DNA of 64,000 nt, taken from the NCBI GenBank assembly GCA_963556495.2, contig OY747700.1:4759001-4823000 (forward strand), read 5' to 3'. Of the stretch, positions 10,268-22,177 are shown in pieces. A program made the position numbers and the translations under genes. A model generated the notes under the pieces. That model saw nothing but the letters and a program-made list of their open reading frames with translations. It searched no databases and was not told the DNA's origin. How positions within the stretch are numbered: the first letter of the stretch is position 1; every line of letters begins with the position of its first letter. This DNA is from Valencia hispanica (Eukaryota; Chordata; Actinopteri; Cyprinodontiformes; Valenciidae).

Positions 10268-11113
10268 CAGGGGCGGATCTAGAAAAATATTTATGGGGTG
10301 GCAAGAAAGGGGCAAGAATTTTTCAGGGCTGGCACCATATGCCAGAATTTTATATATATATTGGTTTTATTGATCAGTCAAACCCATGCTTCACCTCTTC
10401 ACTCCCCAGTATTTACATATATGATAGATACATATATGTATTTGTTTTGCTTCAGGTTATTTAGGCACATTAAAGCTGCATTGCGCAATATTTTTGTTAA
10501 AATAAATTTAAAAAATAATCTATAGTCAGTTTTTTCATCTCCTGACGATACAATTGAATCAAGTGCTGTAGTTTGATTCTACCGCGGTTGCATGTAGAGG
10601 CAGCAATTCCATTTATTTTGAGGTGGTTCAGGGTGCGCGTGTGGGCTTGTGAGAGCGCGTAGCGTGACGTAATGATGCACGTACGTACCCATGTACACTT
10701 ATCTAAACTAGCTTAGATAAGTGTAGCTAGCCAGCCACGACACCTACACAAGCTCCCCGTAAGTCAAAGAAGAAGATAATTTTATCCAGCATTACAAAAA
10801 GAGCAAAAATGGCCTCTGCCGTCGCAGAGCTCGGAATAATGAGCACACGCCTTAAAGTAAATGGGCGTGAGCATTTTGCTGATTGCAGTTTGTCTAACGG
10901 CCACATGGTGCGCTCTCTGCAGCACTTTCAGCAAACTAGCAGCTTTAAAGGTTCACCAAAGAGAATATAATGCAACTATTTTCATGATCTTCAAGCTCCT
11001 AATGTCCGATTTTACGTTTGAATTCATAGCTGCTAGGGTGGCAGCAGGGGTGGCAAGGCTTTCTTTTAGGGTGGCAACTGCCACCCTATGCCACCCCAGT
11101 AGATCCGCCCATG
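10268..11113. mobile_element. Non-autonomous hAT element with perfect 8-bp target duplication
   Basis: The element is 846 bp. It starts CAGGGGCGGATCTA and ends TAGATCCGCCCATG, matching hAT terminal repeats (CAGRGGCGG). The target duplication CTCACAAC is exact at 10260-10267 and 11114-11121. Subterminal repeats of GGGGTGGCA occur at both ends (near 10294 and 11053-11097). A perfect 13-bp stem (10694-10706 with 10713-10725, 6-base loop) lies inside. There is no transposase, so mobilisation would need an enzyme supplied elsewhere. The exact target duplication suggests a fairly recent insertion. Confidence 0.85.
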
Positions 11114-11300
11114 CTCACAACCTCAGTGAAAACACATAAAACGATACTCAGTTGGTACATTAAATATAGAATCAGACAGGAAAAACAATGCTTGCTGTAA
11201 CAGTCATTGTTCAGTGATTCAGAGCTTAGATAAAAACTCTGGCTGAACGCAAGAAAACGGCAAATTCTGAAACAGGTTGACATTTGGGTCACAAAGACCA

Positions 11301-11713
11301 AAGCAAGGCAAGGCAATTTTATTTGTTAGCACACTTTCAACATCAAGGTAATTCAAGGTGCTTTACATGATCAGTTACTCAAAGGCAGCTCTAAACAAAT
11401 GGGTTTTTAGCTGATTGAAAACAACTCAGTGTTTCAGCAGCTTTGCAATCGTCTGGAAGTTTGTTCCAGATTAGAGGAGCATAGAAACTGAAAGCTGCTT
11501 CTCCATGTTTGGTTCTGATTCTAGGGATGTTGAGTCGACTGGAATTAGAGGACCTGGGTGGTCTGGGGGGGGTATAGTGAAAGTAGATCTTCAACATACT
11601 TTGGTGCTAAGCCATGTAATGATTTATAAACTAGTAAAAGTATTTAGAAGTCTATTCTCTGAGCTACAGGGAGCCAGTGTAAGGACTTTAGAACTGGGGT
11701 TATGTGCCACCAC
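11301..11713 (-). mobile_element. L2-type LINE fragment (3' end)
   Basis: The 3' tail GGCAAGGCAATTTTATTTG at 11308-11326 and the minus-strand reading RTKHGEAAFSFYAPLIWNKL identify the C-terminus and 3' UTR of an L2 (CR1-clade) element. The palm domain is missing. It is very similar to 18520-18830. Confidence 0.75.
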
Positions 11714-13929
11714 TGATGTGTCTTTCTGACTGAAAATGGTTAAACGATGTGCCTTGGGCACTTGCAGAAGTGTTACACCGTAGAGGATAAGCAACAGAGT
11801 TTATTTTATTCCTTTTCCCAAACCGAAATAAAAACATGAACAAAAGTTTCCGTTGGATAAAGCAGTGTGAAAAACTGCACAGTCAACTCAACGTGACAAC
11901 TGTAAACAGGAATGTACATTTGTAGACATTCTTGGTAAAACAATGGTTTGGTATCATCTTAGCAATCTTGTCACATTCGTAAGTTAATATCAATCATATA
12001 AAGCCTAGTGGTAATGAGTTTTCTTAAGCTTGTCACTTAGCAGAGCATTGTTATTTTAAGTGGTGGTAAATGAGTTTAACACATTACCCTGCTGTACATG
12101 AACAATGCTGGTCTTCAATGATTTTTCTCTCATCAAAGACGATTGACTCTAGAAGAGGGCTTCTCCCTCTTGCTTTGTGTTTCGAAGATCCGTGACTGTA
12201 ATCTTTCATATTATCCCAGTTCTAAATTTTGTACGTAGCCCTCCATGCTTTAATGCTGACCTTTCTGAAGGCCCCTCGAATATATTAACTGTTGTTGGCT
12301 CCAAAAGATGTCAAGAGTTTCTTTAGAAACTGTTTCGACACTGACCGCTCTCATTGTAAACATGCAGTAAGCTTGTCGGAGTTAGCAACAGTAACTAAGA
12401 AGGGTGGGGCTTAGAGAGGGACTAAGCCAAAGATCTTCTTTTGACAGTTACAGCACGCCAACAGGATTTGTGTTTTGAAGGGACGGTTCAGCTTTTGACT
12501 GAGGTGGTGTAGGGTGCCTGTGGTAGACAGCAGTCAGTGATCTCAGTTTGGAGAATCAGGGAACTGTTGTCATGAAAGAGTCAAGCTAAAAGTTAGCTTA
12601 CACCTAAAGAAAACAGGAGTTGTTGTTGCATACATATGTCCACTTTATTTTGAACAGCCAGGAAACTCCAAGTGCAGGATAGATATGTACTGAATGTACA
12701 GGTCCGGGGAAAAGCCTTGATCTCATTCATTCGTTTTTTCAACGAATTTCCTGTCGTCTCTAACCCAATTATATTTTAACTTACTTCATTGGTGGGTGTT
12801 CCAAGACACATTCAAACAGATTTTTTTCTAAGATCCTCTTTCTAGGGTAAAGAAATGCGACGGTGATGTGCTATGTCCACAAATAACCGTGTTCTGCCAT
12901 GGTGTGGAGTTGCTAAAGGTTAGCTTCCACCAGCCGAGATGCGCTCTTCTGTCTCTGGCCCCCAGCTTCCCGCGGGCGGTTCCAAGCCAAGGTGGGCATG
13001 ACCAGTATGGTTTTCTACGTAGCTTTCCCTGACTTGCTCGTTTTTAGCTCCAATTTCTTTTTGAAGCTGAAGCAGGCAACCGGGGGCGGGACAACAGTAT
13101 GACATGCAAAGTTTTAAACGGTTTCTCAGTGAACAAGAACTATAAGTAGTTTTCTGGGTTTTCTGAAGGTTTTTTAAAGTTTGAATTTTGAGTGAATTTT
13201 TTCTCATATTTAGTCGAGTCCATGATGGTTTTATCATTGAATAATCCTGGCATCGAGACTCTCCAAAACTGAAAACAGTTGTAAAGCAAAGACGTTTTCA
13301 GGCTCTTTTTCACTGAATCTGTTATTCTGTCAATCTTCAGAAGATCGTTTTTTAACTCTCCGTGCACAATATGTTATACGGATCGGAAACAGGGAACTGA
13401 ATTGAAATGTAACTGAGAAGTCCAAAGAAAAACCTTCAGATTAAGAGGTATTGCAAAGATTACAGGAAAGTCAGATTCCTTGGAAGTAAATCACAAAAAA
13501 CCAAGACATCAGTTTTTCCAGACTGATATTATGATGTCTGTGTCTTCAGGTTTTTATTACTTAATAGATCAGATTCTCCTGCTGACCATTAAATGTGTGA
13601 TTAACTCACAACTGTACAGACACACATGCACAAATAAAGATTATCACTGTAGGCTGTCTTCTAGATTAAACAGCAGCTGTGTGTGTTTGCCCAAAGGCCT
13701 CTTGCTTTGGCTCCGAAGAGGTGACGGCTGATGAAGAGCCTGATTTCCAGGGAGTGGAGGTGTTGGTGTTGGAATATGCGCTGGCCAAGCACATATGCTG
13801 CCACGAGGGAAGTACTGGCTGCCATGGAGGGAAGGCAGAGGCTTTGTAATTATAAAGGCCGGCTTTGGTTGGGAGATGGATGGATCTCATTCCCACACAG
13901 ACAGCCACCAGCAGAAGAATGAAGAATTG
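11714..13929. other. No recognisable gene or repeat family
   Basis: About 2.2 kb of ordinary-looking non-coding sequence. I found no domain, no shared repeat block and no RNA gene. Confidence 0.45.

Positions 13930-13957
<28 letters not shown>
13930..13957. repeat. (GA)14 microsatellite
   Basis: Uninterrupted GA dinucleotide run. Confidence 0.95.
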
Positions 13958-13960
<3 letters not shown>

Positions 13961-14400
13961 AGGAGAAATTCTTACCATGTCTGTGTTGGTTTCTTGGGTA
14001 TTTCTGTATTGCTGTATACACATAAACAATGTATTTTATTAGGCTCATTGTAAAGTTGCCCAGCTTATTTCCATTTCATTGAGACTTGATTGGTTGAGAT
14101 GAGGCAGCTGCTGCTCTGCTGCTGGAACATTTGAATAATTTAAAGGAAAAATAAGTCTGCCTCTTTGGGGATTTGTTGCCACTTTGAAGTTAAGCAGCTA
14201 TGATGAAAAGGTTTTTAAATTAAGTGTTTTCTAATTTCACAGTAAAGCTAATCACCGCAGGGCGCCTCAAATAGCAGCCTCGCTTTTTGTTTCCTAGTCT
14301 TTGGAGTTTTCTTTCAATGTTTCAGGCTCTGTGTCAAAGTCCAGCTTTAGCTTGACCACAAAGCCTGTAAGACCTGTAAGAGTCTACTGGTTAGGGGTGT
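13958..14400. other. No recognisable gene
   Basis: Short non-coding gap before copy B. Confidence 0.4.
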
Positions 14401-15035
14401 GGGTGCCGTTTGTAAAGTTCATTTTTCTTTTATCTTCACCATTTTATTCATTCATTTGTAAAGGTCACAGTTTATAACAAAATGTTTATTTAGCAAGCTG
14501 AATATTTTGCTTGCTAACAAAACATTTAGCACCAATCTAAATGTTTAGTTAGAAAGCAAAATATTTAGTTTGTAAACTAAATATTTAGCGTTCTTTCATT
14601 TTGGTAGTCCACTTCCACTTATTGACAGTAAATTTGCATGTTAGCTAAATATTTAGCTCAGAGCTAAATATTTAGCTTTGAACTAAATAGTTAGATTTGA
14701 ACTAAATTTTTAGCTTGAAGCTAAATATTTGGCTAGCCAGTTTAGCTTGCTAGCCAAATATTTAGCTTGGAGCTAAAAATTTAATTTGTTAACAAAATAT
14801 TTAGCTTACTGACTAAGTATTCAGTTTGAACCAGTGGCATTTATAAACGAACAAATATGATTGGAGCTAAATATTTAGCTTTGCACTAAATATTTAGTTT
14901 GAAACTATGACAGTTATAAAATAACATATATAACACTGACGCAAATATGGCTAAGAAAAATGAATTCACAATTTTTTCTCTTATGACAGGCTAAATAACC
15001 CAAAATGTTGGATTAATTTTTGACTGTGTAACTTA
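14401..15035. mobile_element. Palindrome-array foldback element, copy B
   Basis: The left terminus GGGTGCCGTTTGTAAAGTT is intact, but most of the left inverted repeat is deleted (a jump to TTCATTTGTAAAGGTCAC). The arms carry many TAAATATTTAG palindromes. Only the right half of the core remains (about 14590-14645: ATTTTGGTAGTCCACTTCC, then ATTTGCAT at 14632-14639). The right inverted repeat stops after GACTGTGTAACTT at about 15035, losing the last 15-20 bases. This is a decayed copy. Confidence 0.75.
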
Positions 15036-15330
15036 GCAGTTATCTTTAGTAAATCAGAGCTGATTCACAAAATATTTGCATGTTTTTTTGCATCCACAAA
15101 ACAGGAGCAAACCAGAATTTATGAACATCTGTAATGTACAAAGTTTCCACAAAGAGAGCTTTGCACTCCAGCCCTGTGAGCTCCTGCTGAATTTCAGACC
15201 CAAACGATCTACTCCAGCTCTTTGTCCTCGTCACTCCTGCCCGCTCCAACCACTTTAATTAATGAACCGTATGATTCAATAAATGTACGGTATATCTGCC
15301 GACAATTTTATTCTAGTCGAACAAGAACAT

Positions 15331-15660
15331 TATTATTATGCTTTAACAGCAGATTAAATTAAACCAACTCTGGGATTTGTGAAATCTTTGTGATTTTTAA
15401 AACTTCTGTAAAGGAGCCAATTTAATACTTTTTTAATCTGCTATTGGAGCATAATAATCTAGTCCAGGTTTGAAATGTCTAGGTCATGTAGTTTGTAGCT
15501 GGAGCTGTTCTAGTGTGGTCTAGATGCTGAAAAAGGGCTGAAATCTGCCTTTATAAAAGTGTCACAAATCTCATAAAGTTTTCAAAAATCCCAGAGTTGA
15601 TGCAGAATAATCTAGGCCAAGTTTGAAATGTCTTGGTATTGTAGTTTTTATACTAGAGCA
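15331..15660. repeat. Nested imperfect inverted and direct repeats
   Basis: ATTATTATGCTTTAACAGCA (15331 on) is mirrored by TGCTATTGGAGCATAATAAT (about 15440). AACTCTGGGATTTGTGAAAT (about 15366) is mirrored near 15580-15602. The phrase GTTTGAAATGTCT occurs twice, near 15467 and 15618. The layout suggests an unrecognised MITE or a local inverted duplication. Confidence 0.5.
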
Positions 15661-16751
15661 GATTAAAGATGCTCAGTGTAAAGAAAAATTAGGTGTAATT
15701 GCCCTTTTGCCATTTTCCAAATCAGAAGCTAGAAACAGAAACTTACTTCTGCTTCGTAAAAAGAACCTAAAGCAAAAAGAGAGCAAATAGCCCCACACTC
15801 GGCAAAGGTTAGCGCTAGCATATCATTACTGCTTTTTGCTTTGTGAATGAGACACAGAGAGGCTTGGTCTCTAGATTTTAATTATTTATCACTCAGGGGC
15901 TAAACTAATTTAAAAGGTGTTTCTTATTTACTTCAGATGCACACATCATTAAAAACAAACATCTTTATTAAAAGAGGTAAGTACATTCTTCAGTTCTCGA
16001 TTTTAAGCATATAGACACAGAAACATGGGGCATTACGTCTCCCTTTTTATTCATTTCACTTACTGCTGCATATATTATTGCTGTGTAGGCAGATTAGCTG
16101 TTTATCACCTAGTTTCTGTTAGTTATGCATTCACTAACTGGGTTGGACATTTTATCACTGCTTTCTGCAGCCTAAAAGCTCTGAAAGCATGTTGAGCTGA
16201 GAGGGACGTCTTCTCATTTTAAATTCATTAACCAGTAAACACGACACAAAGTCATGTCTCTGATATTAATGACCTTCAACAATGCTGCTGCTTCAACCCT
16301 TTAATGAGGTTGCACACACACACGCGTCAGGTTCACACAAGAGAAATGCATCAAACAGGGAGGGACAGTTTGAATACGACCATCCATCAAAACACTGGGT
16401 CCTGCATGCATTAACCACATGCACATATTTCTCTTGCAGAATGTAAACATGTATCATGTGATGCGGCTTTTAAGCTTCATGCTATATTAGACACACACCT
16501 GTGGTTATAACTTTAAAGGAGCGCTGCTCTGATGGAGTTCGGAGCTGCTTATTCACAGTTAAGATGCAACGACTGATTGGCCGGATCATTTTTGAGGAAA
16601 AGAAAGACAACTGCAGCTGGTAACAAAGCATGTCTGATTTTCTCTACATATGTACATGGATACGGTACGTTCTAGACCCTTCACGTTCTATTCAAGGGTT
16701 TAAAAACCACTAAAAAAGGAGCTCTTCTTCTTTATATTTTGTAACATAGTG
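15661..16751. other. No recognisable gene
   Basis: Non-coding; a short CA-rich run lies near 16312-16326. Nothing else identified. Confidence 0.4.
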
Positions 16752-17094
16752 CAGTGTTTCCCAGGCCTGCTCCTTAAGGCACACTGCCCTGCATGTTTTA
16801 GATGTTTCTCTCCTTTAACACACCCAAATCAGATGATTGCAGTTCAGCAAAAGTCTGTTAATCAGCCTTTAATTGAAATCAGGCGTGCTGAAGCAGGGAA
16901 ACATCTAAAACGGGCATGCCCAATCCTGGTTAGATGTATCCCAGCTCCAACACACCTGAATCAAATTGTTCAATCCCTCATCAGCAGTCTGTCAGCTCTG
17001 CAGAGGCCTGGTAACGAGGCCTTCATTTGATTCAGCTGTGATGAGAAGGGATGCACCTAAAAGTTGCTGGATGGTAGATCTTGAGGAGCAGCAT
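16752..17094. mobile_element. Pair of related hAT-type MITE fragments
   Basis: Starts CAGTGTTTCCCAGGCCTGCT, the terminus of an abundant fish hAT-type miniature element, followed by TGCATGTTTTAGATGTTTC. The mirror GAAACATCTAAAACGGGCAT appears near 16899. A second, related unit follows (AGATGTATCCCAGCTCCAAC, then TGATTCAGCTGTGATG), ending near GAGCAGCATTGGGCATG. The ends are unequal, so this is a fusion of two partial elements. Confidence 0.55.
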
Positions 17095-17459
17095 TGGGCA
17101 TGGTGGCACAGTTAGTAGAACTGTTGCCTTGCAGCAAGAAGGTCCTCGGTTTGAATCCTAGTCTGGGGTCTTTCTGCATGGAGTTTGCATGTTTTCCCTG
17201 TGCATGCAGGTTCTTTCCAGGTACTCTGGTTTCCTCCTATGGTCTAAAACATGACTGTTAGGGTAATTGGTCTCTCTAAATTTTCCTTAGGAACAAGTGT
17301 GTGCATGGCTGTGTGTCTGTGTTGTCGCTGTGGTGGACTGGCGACCTTTCCAGGGTGTACCCCGCCTCTCGACCAATGACGGCTGGAGATAGGCACCAGC
17401 CCCGCCCCAACCCTACAAGGATAAGCGAGTATAGACGATTGATGAATAGATGGATGGAT
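17095..17459 (+). mobile_element. SINE-like repeat with tRNA-like head, copy 1
   Basis: The head contains GGTGGCACAGTTAGTAGAAC and GGTTTGAATCC (a B-box-like motif, usual form GGTTCGAATCC). The body reads GGAGTTTGCATGTTTTCCC, GGTAATTGGTCTCTCTAAA and GTGGACTGGCGACC. The tail is GATGGATGGA. The same unit is inverted at 27099-27460 and partial at 52358 and 47973. The tRNA-like head supports a pol III SINE, but the class is my inference. Confidence 0.6.
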
Positions 17460-18481
17460 CATTTTGTGAATGAGAAGAAATCACCACATCAATCCCAGTG
17501 ATCCTGAGAGGGAAACCTGTTTCTACACAACATCAAGGTGGAAATCCTAAAAGGAAGAGTCCCACCAGGCGATACGCTCTGTCAGTTATAATCTATAAGG
17601 ATTTTTGGCTGTGATTTGAGTTTATGTTTGATGCTTTCTGATCTGTTCATCCGAAGGGGGAAAAAAAAGGAAGATTTGTGTTTTACAGTTAAAAAAGTTC
17701 CTCAGCTGAGCTTTAATGTTATCAGTTTTGGACACAGTAATGGTGAGTGGGGAGAGAAGCAAAAAGTGACGTGTCCACGGTTAAAGCAGCAGGTCCTGCT
17801 GGGGTGTGATGGCTTCATTTTTTCTCTTCTATCACAGCTTAAAGACACAAAGTCTTACCAAAAGGGGGTGATGGTGTTGCAGGACCGAAATTTAGGCATT
17901 GTTACACTGAGCGCACATTTTGTTTTCTTATTGTTTGTAAGCAACCTTGAGCCCCTCTTTTATTCTCAAGATTTCTATTCGGTATTGTTTCCAATTTGAT
18001 TTTGGATTCTGAAGAAAAGGAACCACCGAGATGTCCAGACTGTGCCACAGAACCAACCAGTCCCAGAGTGACCTCCCTGGGCAGATGAAGCAACTGTTGA
18101 GAATGAGGCCTGAATTTAATGATTAAGGCTGTTTTCTGGCTTTGGAACTTGCTGGATCTCAAAGGTTTTCCTCCCGTTTATTTCCTCTACTCCAAACATT
18201 TCATCAGATTTAAATGATCCCCTAAATAGTTCTTATATTTATATTCAAATGGTTCTCAACTCAGTGAAAGGAACTGGGAGTATCTTGGCAACAACAACAA
18301 ACAGATCAATGTCTTTAATGTGCTAAAGAAAATAAATCAAGCTTAATTTATCAACTCTTTTAACATATAAGACATAACTTTTAAAAGGAAAGTATTCACT
18401 ACCACCGATGTCTGGTTCAGGAAAACTAAGTAAAAAATAATGCTGTATTGAAAAAAATGGGTTCTCTGATACTGAATCGAT
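17460..18481. other. No recognisable gene
   Basis: Non-coding sequence between the SINE-like repeat and an L2 fragment. Confidence 0.4.
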
Positions 18482-19489
18482 TCTTATAAACAGATACGCT
18501 CTTAGCCGTGATTTAAAAGAACTCAGTATTTCAGCAGCTTTGCAGTTTTCTGGAAGTTTGTTCCAGATTAGAGGAGCATAGAAGCTGAAAGCTGCTTCTC
18601 CATGTTTGGTTCTGATTCTAGGGATGTTGAGTAGACTGGAATTAGAGGACCTGATTGGTCTGGGGGGGGGGGGGGTTGCTATAGTAACAGTAGATCTTCT
18701 ACATACTTTGGTGCTAAGCCACTCACTGATTTATAAACTAGTCAACATATTTAGAAGTCTATTCTCTGAGCTACAGGGAGCCAGTGTAAGGACTTTAGAA
18801 CTGGGGTGATGTGCTCTACTTTCCTGGTTCTAGTGAGGAACACGAGCAGCAGCGTTCTGGATCAGCTGCAGCTGTCTGATTGACTTTTTAGGCAGACCTG
18901 TGAAGACGCTGTTGCAGTAATCAATCCAACTAAAGATAAACGCATGGATGATCAGTAGTTTCTAGCTGTATTAACTGAAGCTGTGTGCTGACTGTTGATC
19001 TTTTCTCTTTAGGTCCAAAAATAATTACTTGAGTTTTGTTTCTGTTCAGCTGCAGAAAGTTATGACACAATAGTTATGGTAGCTAATCTTATTGGTTGTT
19101 ATAATCTGGGCTATTGGGAGCATGTAGATGTGATTTCTCTTCGTTCTGATGAAAAGTTTCCTATTGAAACATAGAAGTCCCTGTTCTTTAGGTAAGACTC
19201 AAACCAGCCAAGTCCTGTACCAGAGAGTCCGACCCAGCTCTCCAGTCGTTCCAATCATATATCATGATCAACACTGAGGTCCAACAGAACCAGCACTGTG
19301 GTTCTACCACAGTCTGTATTTATGTGGATGTCATTGATTACTTTGACGAGGGCAGTCTCTGTGCTGTGGTTACCATGGAAACCAGACTGAAAAACATCAA
19401 AGCGGTTGGTCATTGTTAGAAAGCTATTAAATTGTTGAAACACAGTTTTTCAATAATCTTGCTGATTAATGGAAGATTAGAGATTGTCC
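18482..19489 (-). mobile_element. L2-type LINE fragment (RT to near 3' end)
   Basis: From 3' to 5' on the minus strand: the IWNKL-type C-terminal region (about 18520-18620), the region matching 11560-11700, and further upstream reverse-transcriptase sequence including [21 protein letters not shown] (19321-19400), a hallmark of L2/CR1 polymerases. Several stops and frameshifts are present. A run of 14 G interrupts it near 18661. It lacks both the 3' tail and the endonuclease. Confidence 0.75.
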
Positions 19490-19621
19490 TGCAAATGCAT
19501 GTTAAGGTATATTTGGTGTTTGAACGATTACATTTTTAGCATAAAGTTTATGATTTTAGTTTTTCATAGGCGGCTGTGGTCCCTAATTCCTATGAAAACC
19601 GTGTTTACCGTGTTTAACCGG

Positions 19622-20369
19622 CAGAGGTGTGGACTCGAGTCATGTGACTTGGACTCGAGTCATGTGACTTGGACTCGAATCATGAATTTTATGACTTCAG
19701 ACTCGACTTGATAAAATGTACAAAGACTTGCAACTCAGCTTGGACTTTAACATCAATGACTCGTGGCTTTACTTGGACTTGCGCCTTTTGACTTGAGAAG
19801 ACTTGCTACTTCCCATGAAAACTGGGGGGGGACATTTTTACACACCATGGAGGCATTCCAATTATATTATCAGGTTGGTCCAGTTTTTCAGAACTGATCA
19901 TTTTGAGGGGCGAGGATTTTTTTGATGACATGTTTAAAAAAGTTTAGGTTAAAAGGACCCATGTCTGTTTGAAAGTTAAACTGTTTTGCAATATGTGGTC
20001 AATAAAATACAGGACTGAAGCTGCTGTTCTAGTGCAATATGCTGTTGATATACAAGTAATTTTTGTGAAAATGTAATTTTCAGTTTTTTTACTGTATTTG
20101 ATTAATGTTATTGTATAAGTAGAGGTTTAAATAAATACAAATCTTACAGACATTCATGATTGGTATAAATGTATTTCTGTGGTAAGAGGACTTGAAATGA
20201 CTCGAAACTAAAATGGTAGGACTTTTGACTCGACTTGAGACTTGTTGGCTTTGACTTTTGACTCGACTCGGTACTTGCCTCATCTTTGACTCGACTTGAC
20301 TCGGGACTCGAGGACAAAGACTTGAGACTTATTTGTGACTTGAAAAACCATGACTTTGTCCCACCTCTG
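19622..20369. mobile_element. hAT-type element built of GACTCG/GACTTG repeats
   Basis: The element is 748 bp. It starts CAGAGGTGTGGAC and ends GTCCCACCTCTG, giving hAT-like terminal repeats. Flanks TTAACCGG (19614-19621) and GTAACCGG (20370-20377) form a 7/8 target duplication. Both ends are packed with GACTCGA and GACTTG motifs in the same orientation, including a 20-bp unit repeated twice at 19631-19670. It has no transposase. The middle (19830-20160) is AT-rich and unique. Confidence 0.8.
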
Positions 20370-20377
20370 GTAACCGG

Positions 20378-21653
20378 ATCTCAGGATGAACAGAACCACC
20401 CTGAATACCCTGAGCTCCAGTTTGAGATTATTCTACAGTTATTCAAACAAAGTAAACAGATTGTTTTTGGATTCATTTATTAGCCACCATTCTGATTTTA
20501 AAAAGGCTGATGAGTTGGACACAAAGACCGTTCCCAGGACACAACAGGTGTGTTTGTTACAGAGAATTCTGCCTTAATGAGATCAATTACGGGAATCTGA
20601 GGTTTTGCACATTACTGAAACCCTGTTTTTGACAAATCTTGGGTGAATTTAGCTACAGTGAAAGAAAAACATCCGTTCAGGCTGCCGCGTTGGGTGACAG
20701 ATTTATGTAAATGTGTCCAAACAATTGAAAATGAGGTGCTTAATTCGTTTTTCGTGTGCAGTCAGCGGGAATGCTCTGAAGGTAAAGAAAAGTGTTTTTA
20801 GTTTAATCTCATTGTCAACAAATCATCCAGGAAGACTGAGACAACATAGAAATTCAGTCTCAGTGCATATGATACCACGCTTCAGGTGCACTGCTTATTA
20901 TGTTGATGCATGTTAAAGCTTGACATTATCATTATTGTAGGAATCAGAAGCACCAGCATATCCACTCACGTTTCTCCGGTTATATTTTTTTAATAAAAGC
21001 TGAAGCCTTTTCCCTTATTCCAGTCAAGTGTACAGTAGATTGTACAGCACACAGAAATATTTCTTGTCAGAAAAGGATGAAATTGTCTAATTGAAAATGA
21101 GCCACAGCTCCTTTACCCTTCGTTTCTACTCGCGTATTTCCAACTTAGAGAAGAAACTAGGCTGACAAAGGCATTTCTCTGTTTGTGTCAGAGGAAGGGG
21201 AAAAGTCATTACCTCCAAAGGTGGTCTTCTAAAAGTCTATAATACCTGGCAGTGTACTTGTTAATTACATGTCTGGCCTTTTTGCTTAGCTCTCACTTGG
21301 TTCTGTGATTTAGCTTTAGCCCTCCTGATGGAATAATGGCTGTAATGAAGGAACAGCTTCAGGAAGAAAAATGACAAACGCATCAATAAAGCAAAGCAAG
21401 ATTTTTTTTTTTACAGAAATATTCCGGATACCTGCAAGAATGATTAGCAACACTAATGTTTACACATTTTCTGTTAGGGGTGGGTCAAGTTTGTTTTTGT
21501 TTTTTTCTGAAAATTATTTCCCATTTCTGTAACACATCTTATTTTAATGCGTCGAGTTCATTCAACCCCACTGTGGTCCTGTTAAATCTGGTCCCATTTA
21601 GAATGACACCATGGTCCAAGCGATAACCTTTTCCTCCAAACGTCTGAACCTAA
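20378..21653. other. No recognisable gene
   Basis: Non-coding; a T-tract lies near 21403. No repeat family recognised. Confidence 0.4.
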
Positions 21654-22177
21654 GGGGTGCCGTTTGTAAAGTTACACAGTCAAAAGTTAACAGCAACAAT
21701 TTGGGTTATTTAGTTTAGCTTGTCGACTAAATATTTAGTCACAAGCTAAGTATTTAACTTCAAGCTAAAAACTTAGTTAGCAAGCTAAATATTTAGCTAG
21801 TAAGCTAAAATGGTTAGCTAAATGTTTGGCTTTGAACCAACAGTTTTTCTCAGAGCTAAATATTTAGCCAATATGCAAACTTACTTGCTTAGAAGCGGAA
21901 GTGGACTACCAAAATAAAAGCTGGAACTTGTGAACCTCTATACATCCGCTGGCGAGACTGAATTTCACTTCTTTATCATTGTTTATTTTCCTCCCAACAT
22001 GTCCCACATTTCAAGTTAAAACTTAGGATGAGGCGTTTTAAGGAAAATACAGACGTTTACAGAAACAGTGATGCACCATCTGCAAGAATTTAAATAAGCT
22101 AGAGTCGCAAGGCCCAACTTTTATTTTGATAGTCCACTTCCATTTATCAGCAAGTAAATTTACATATTAGCTAAATA
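21654..22177. mobile_element. Palindrome-array foldback element, copy C (right arm lost)
   Basis: The left terminus GGGGTGCCGTTTGTAAAG and an arm of TAAATATTTAG palindromes lead into a full core (about 21859-22170). The core lies in the opposite orientation to copies A, E and F, as expected for insertion on the other strand. Its ETS-like site GCGGAAGTG is at 21895-21903. The element breaks off at CTAAATA, where a Tc1-like terminus begins; the right arm and right inverted repeat are absent. Confidence 0.75.

Noticed and set aside
12900..13240. Coding exon on the minus strand
   Set aside because: The open frame has low-complexity Lys/Leu composition, no domain and no plausible splice-bounded continuation.
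17095..17200. Functional tRNA gene at the tRNA-like head of the SINE-type repeat
   Set aside because: Only A- and B-box-like words are present. There is no cloverleaf, and the head recurs in dispersed copies.
21859..22170. Inverted core in foldback copy C as evidence of site-specific core inversion
   Set aside because: Because termini and arms are symmetric, insertion of the whole element on the other strand gives the same picture. The longer arm also switches side, which fits whole-element orientation.
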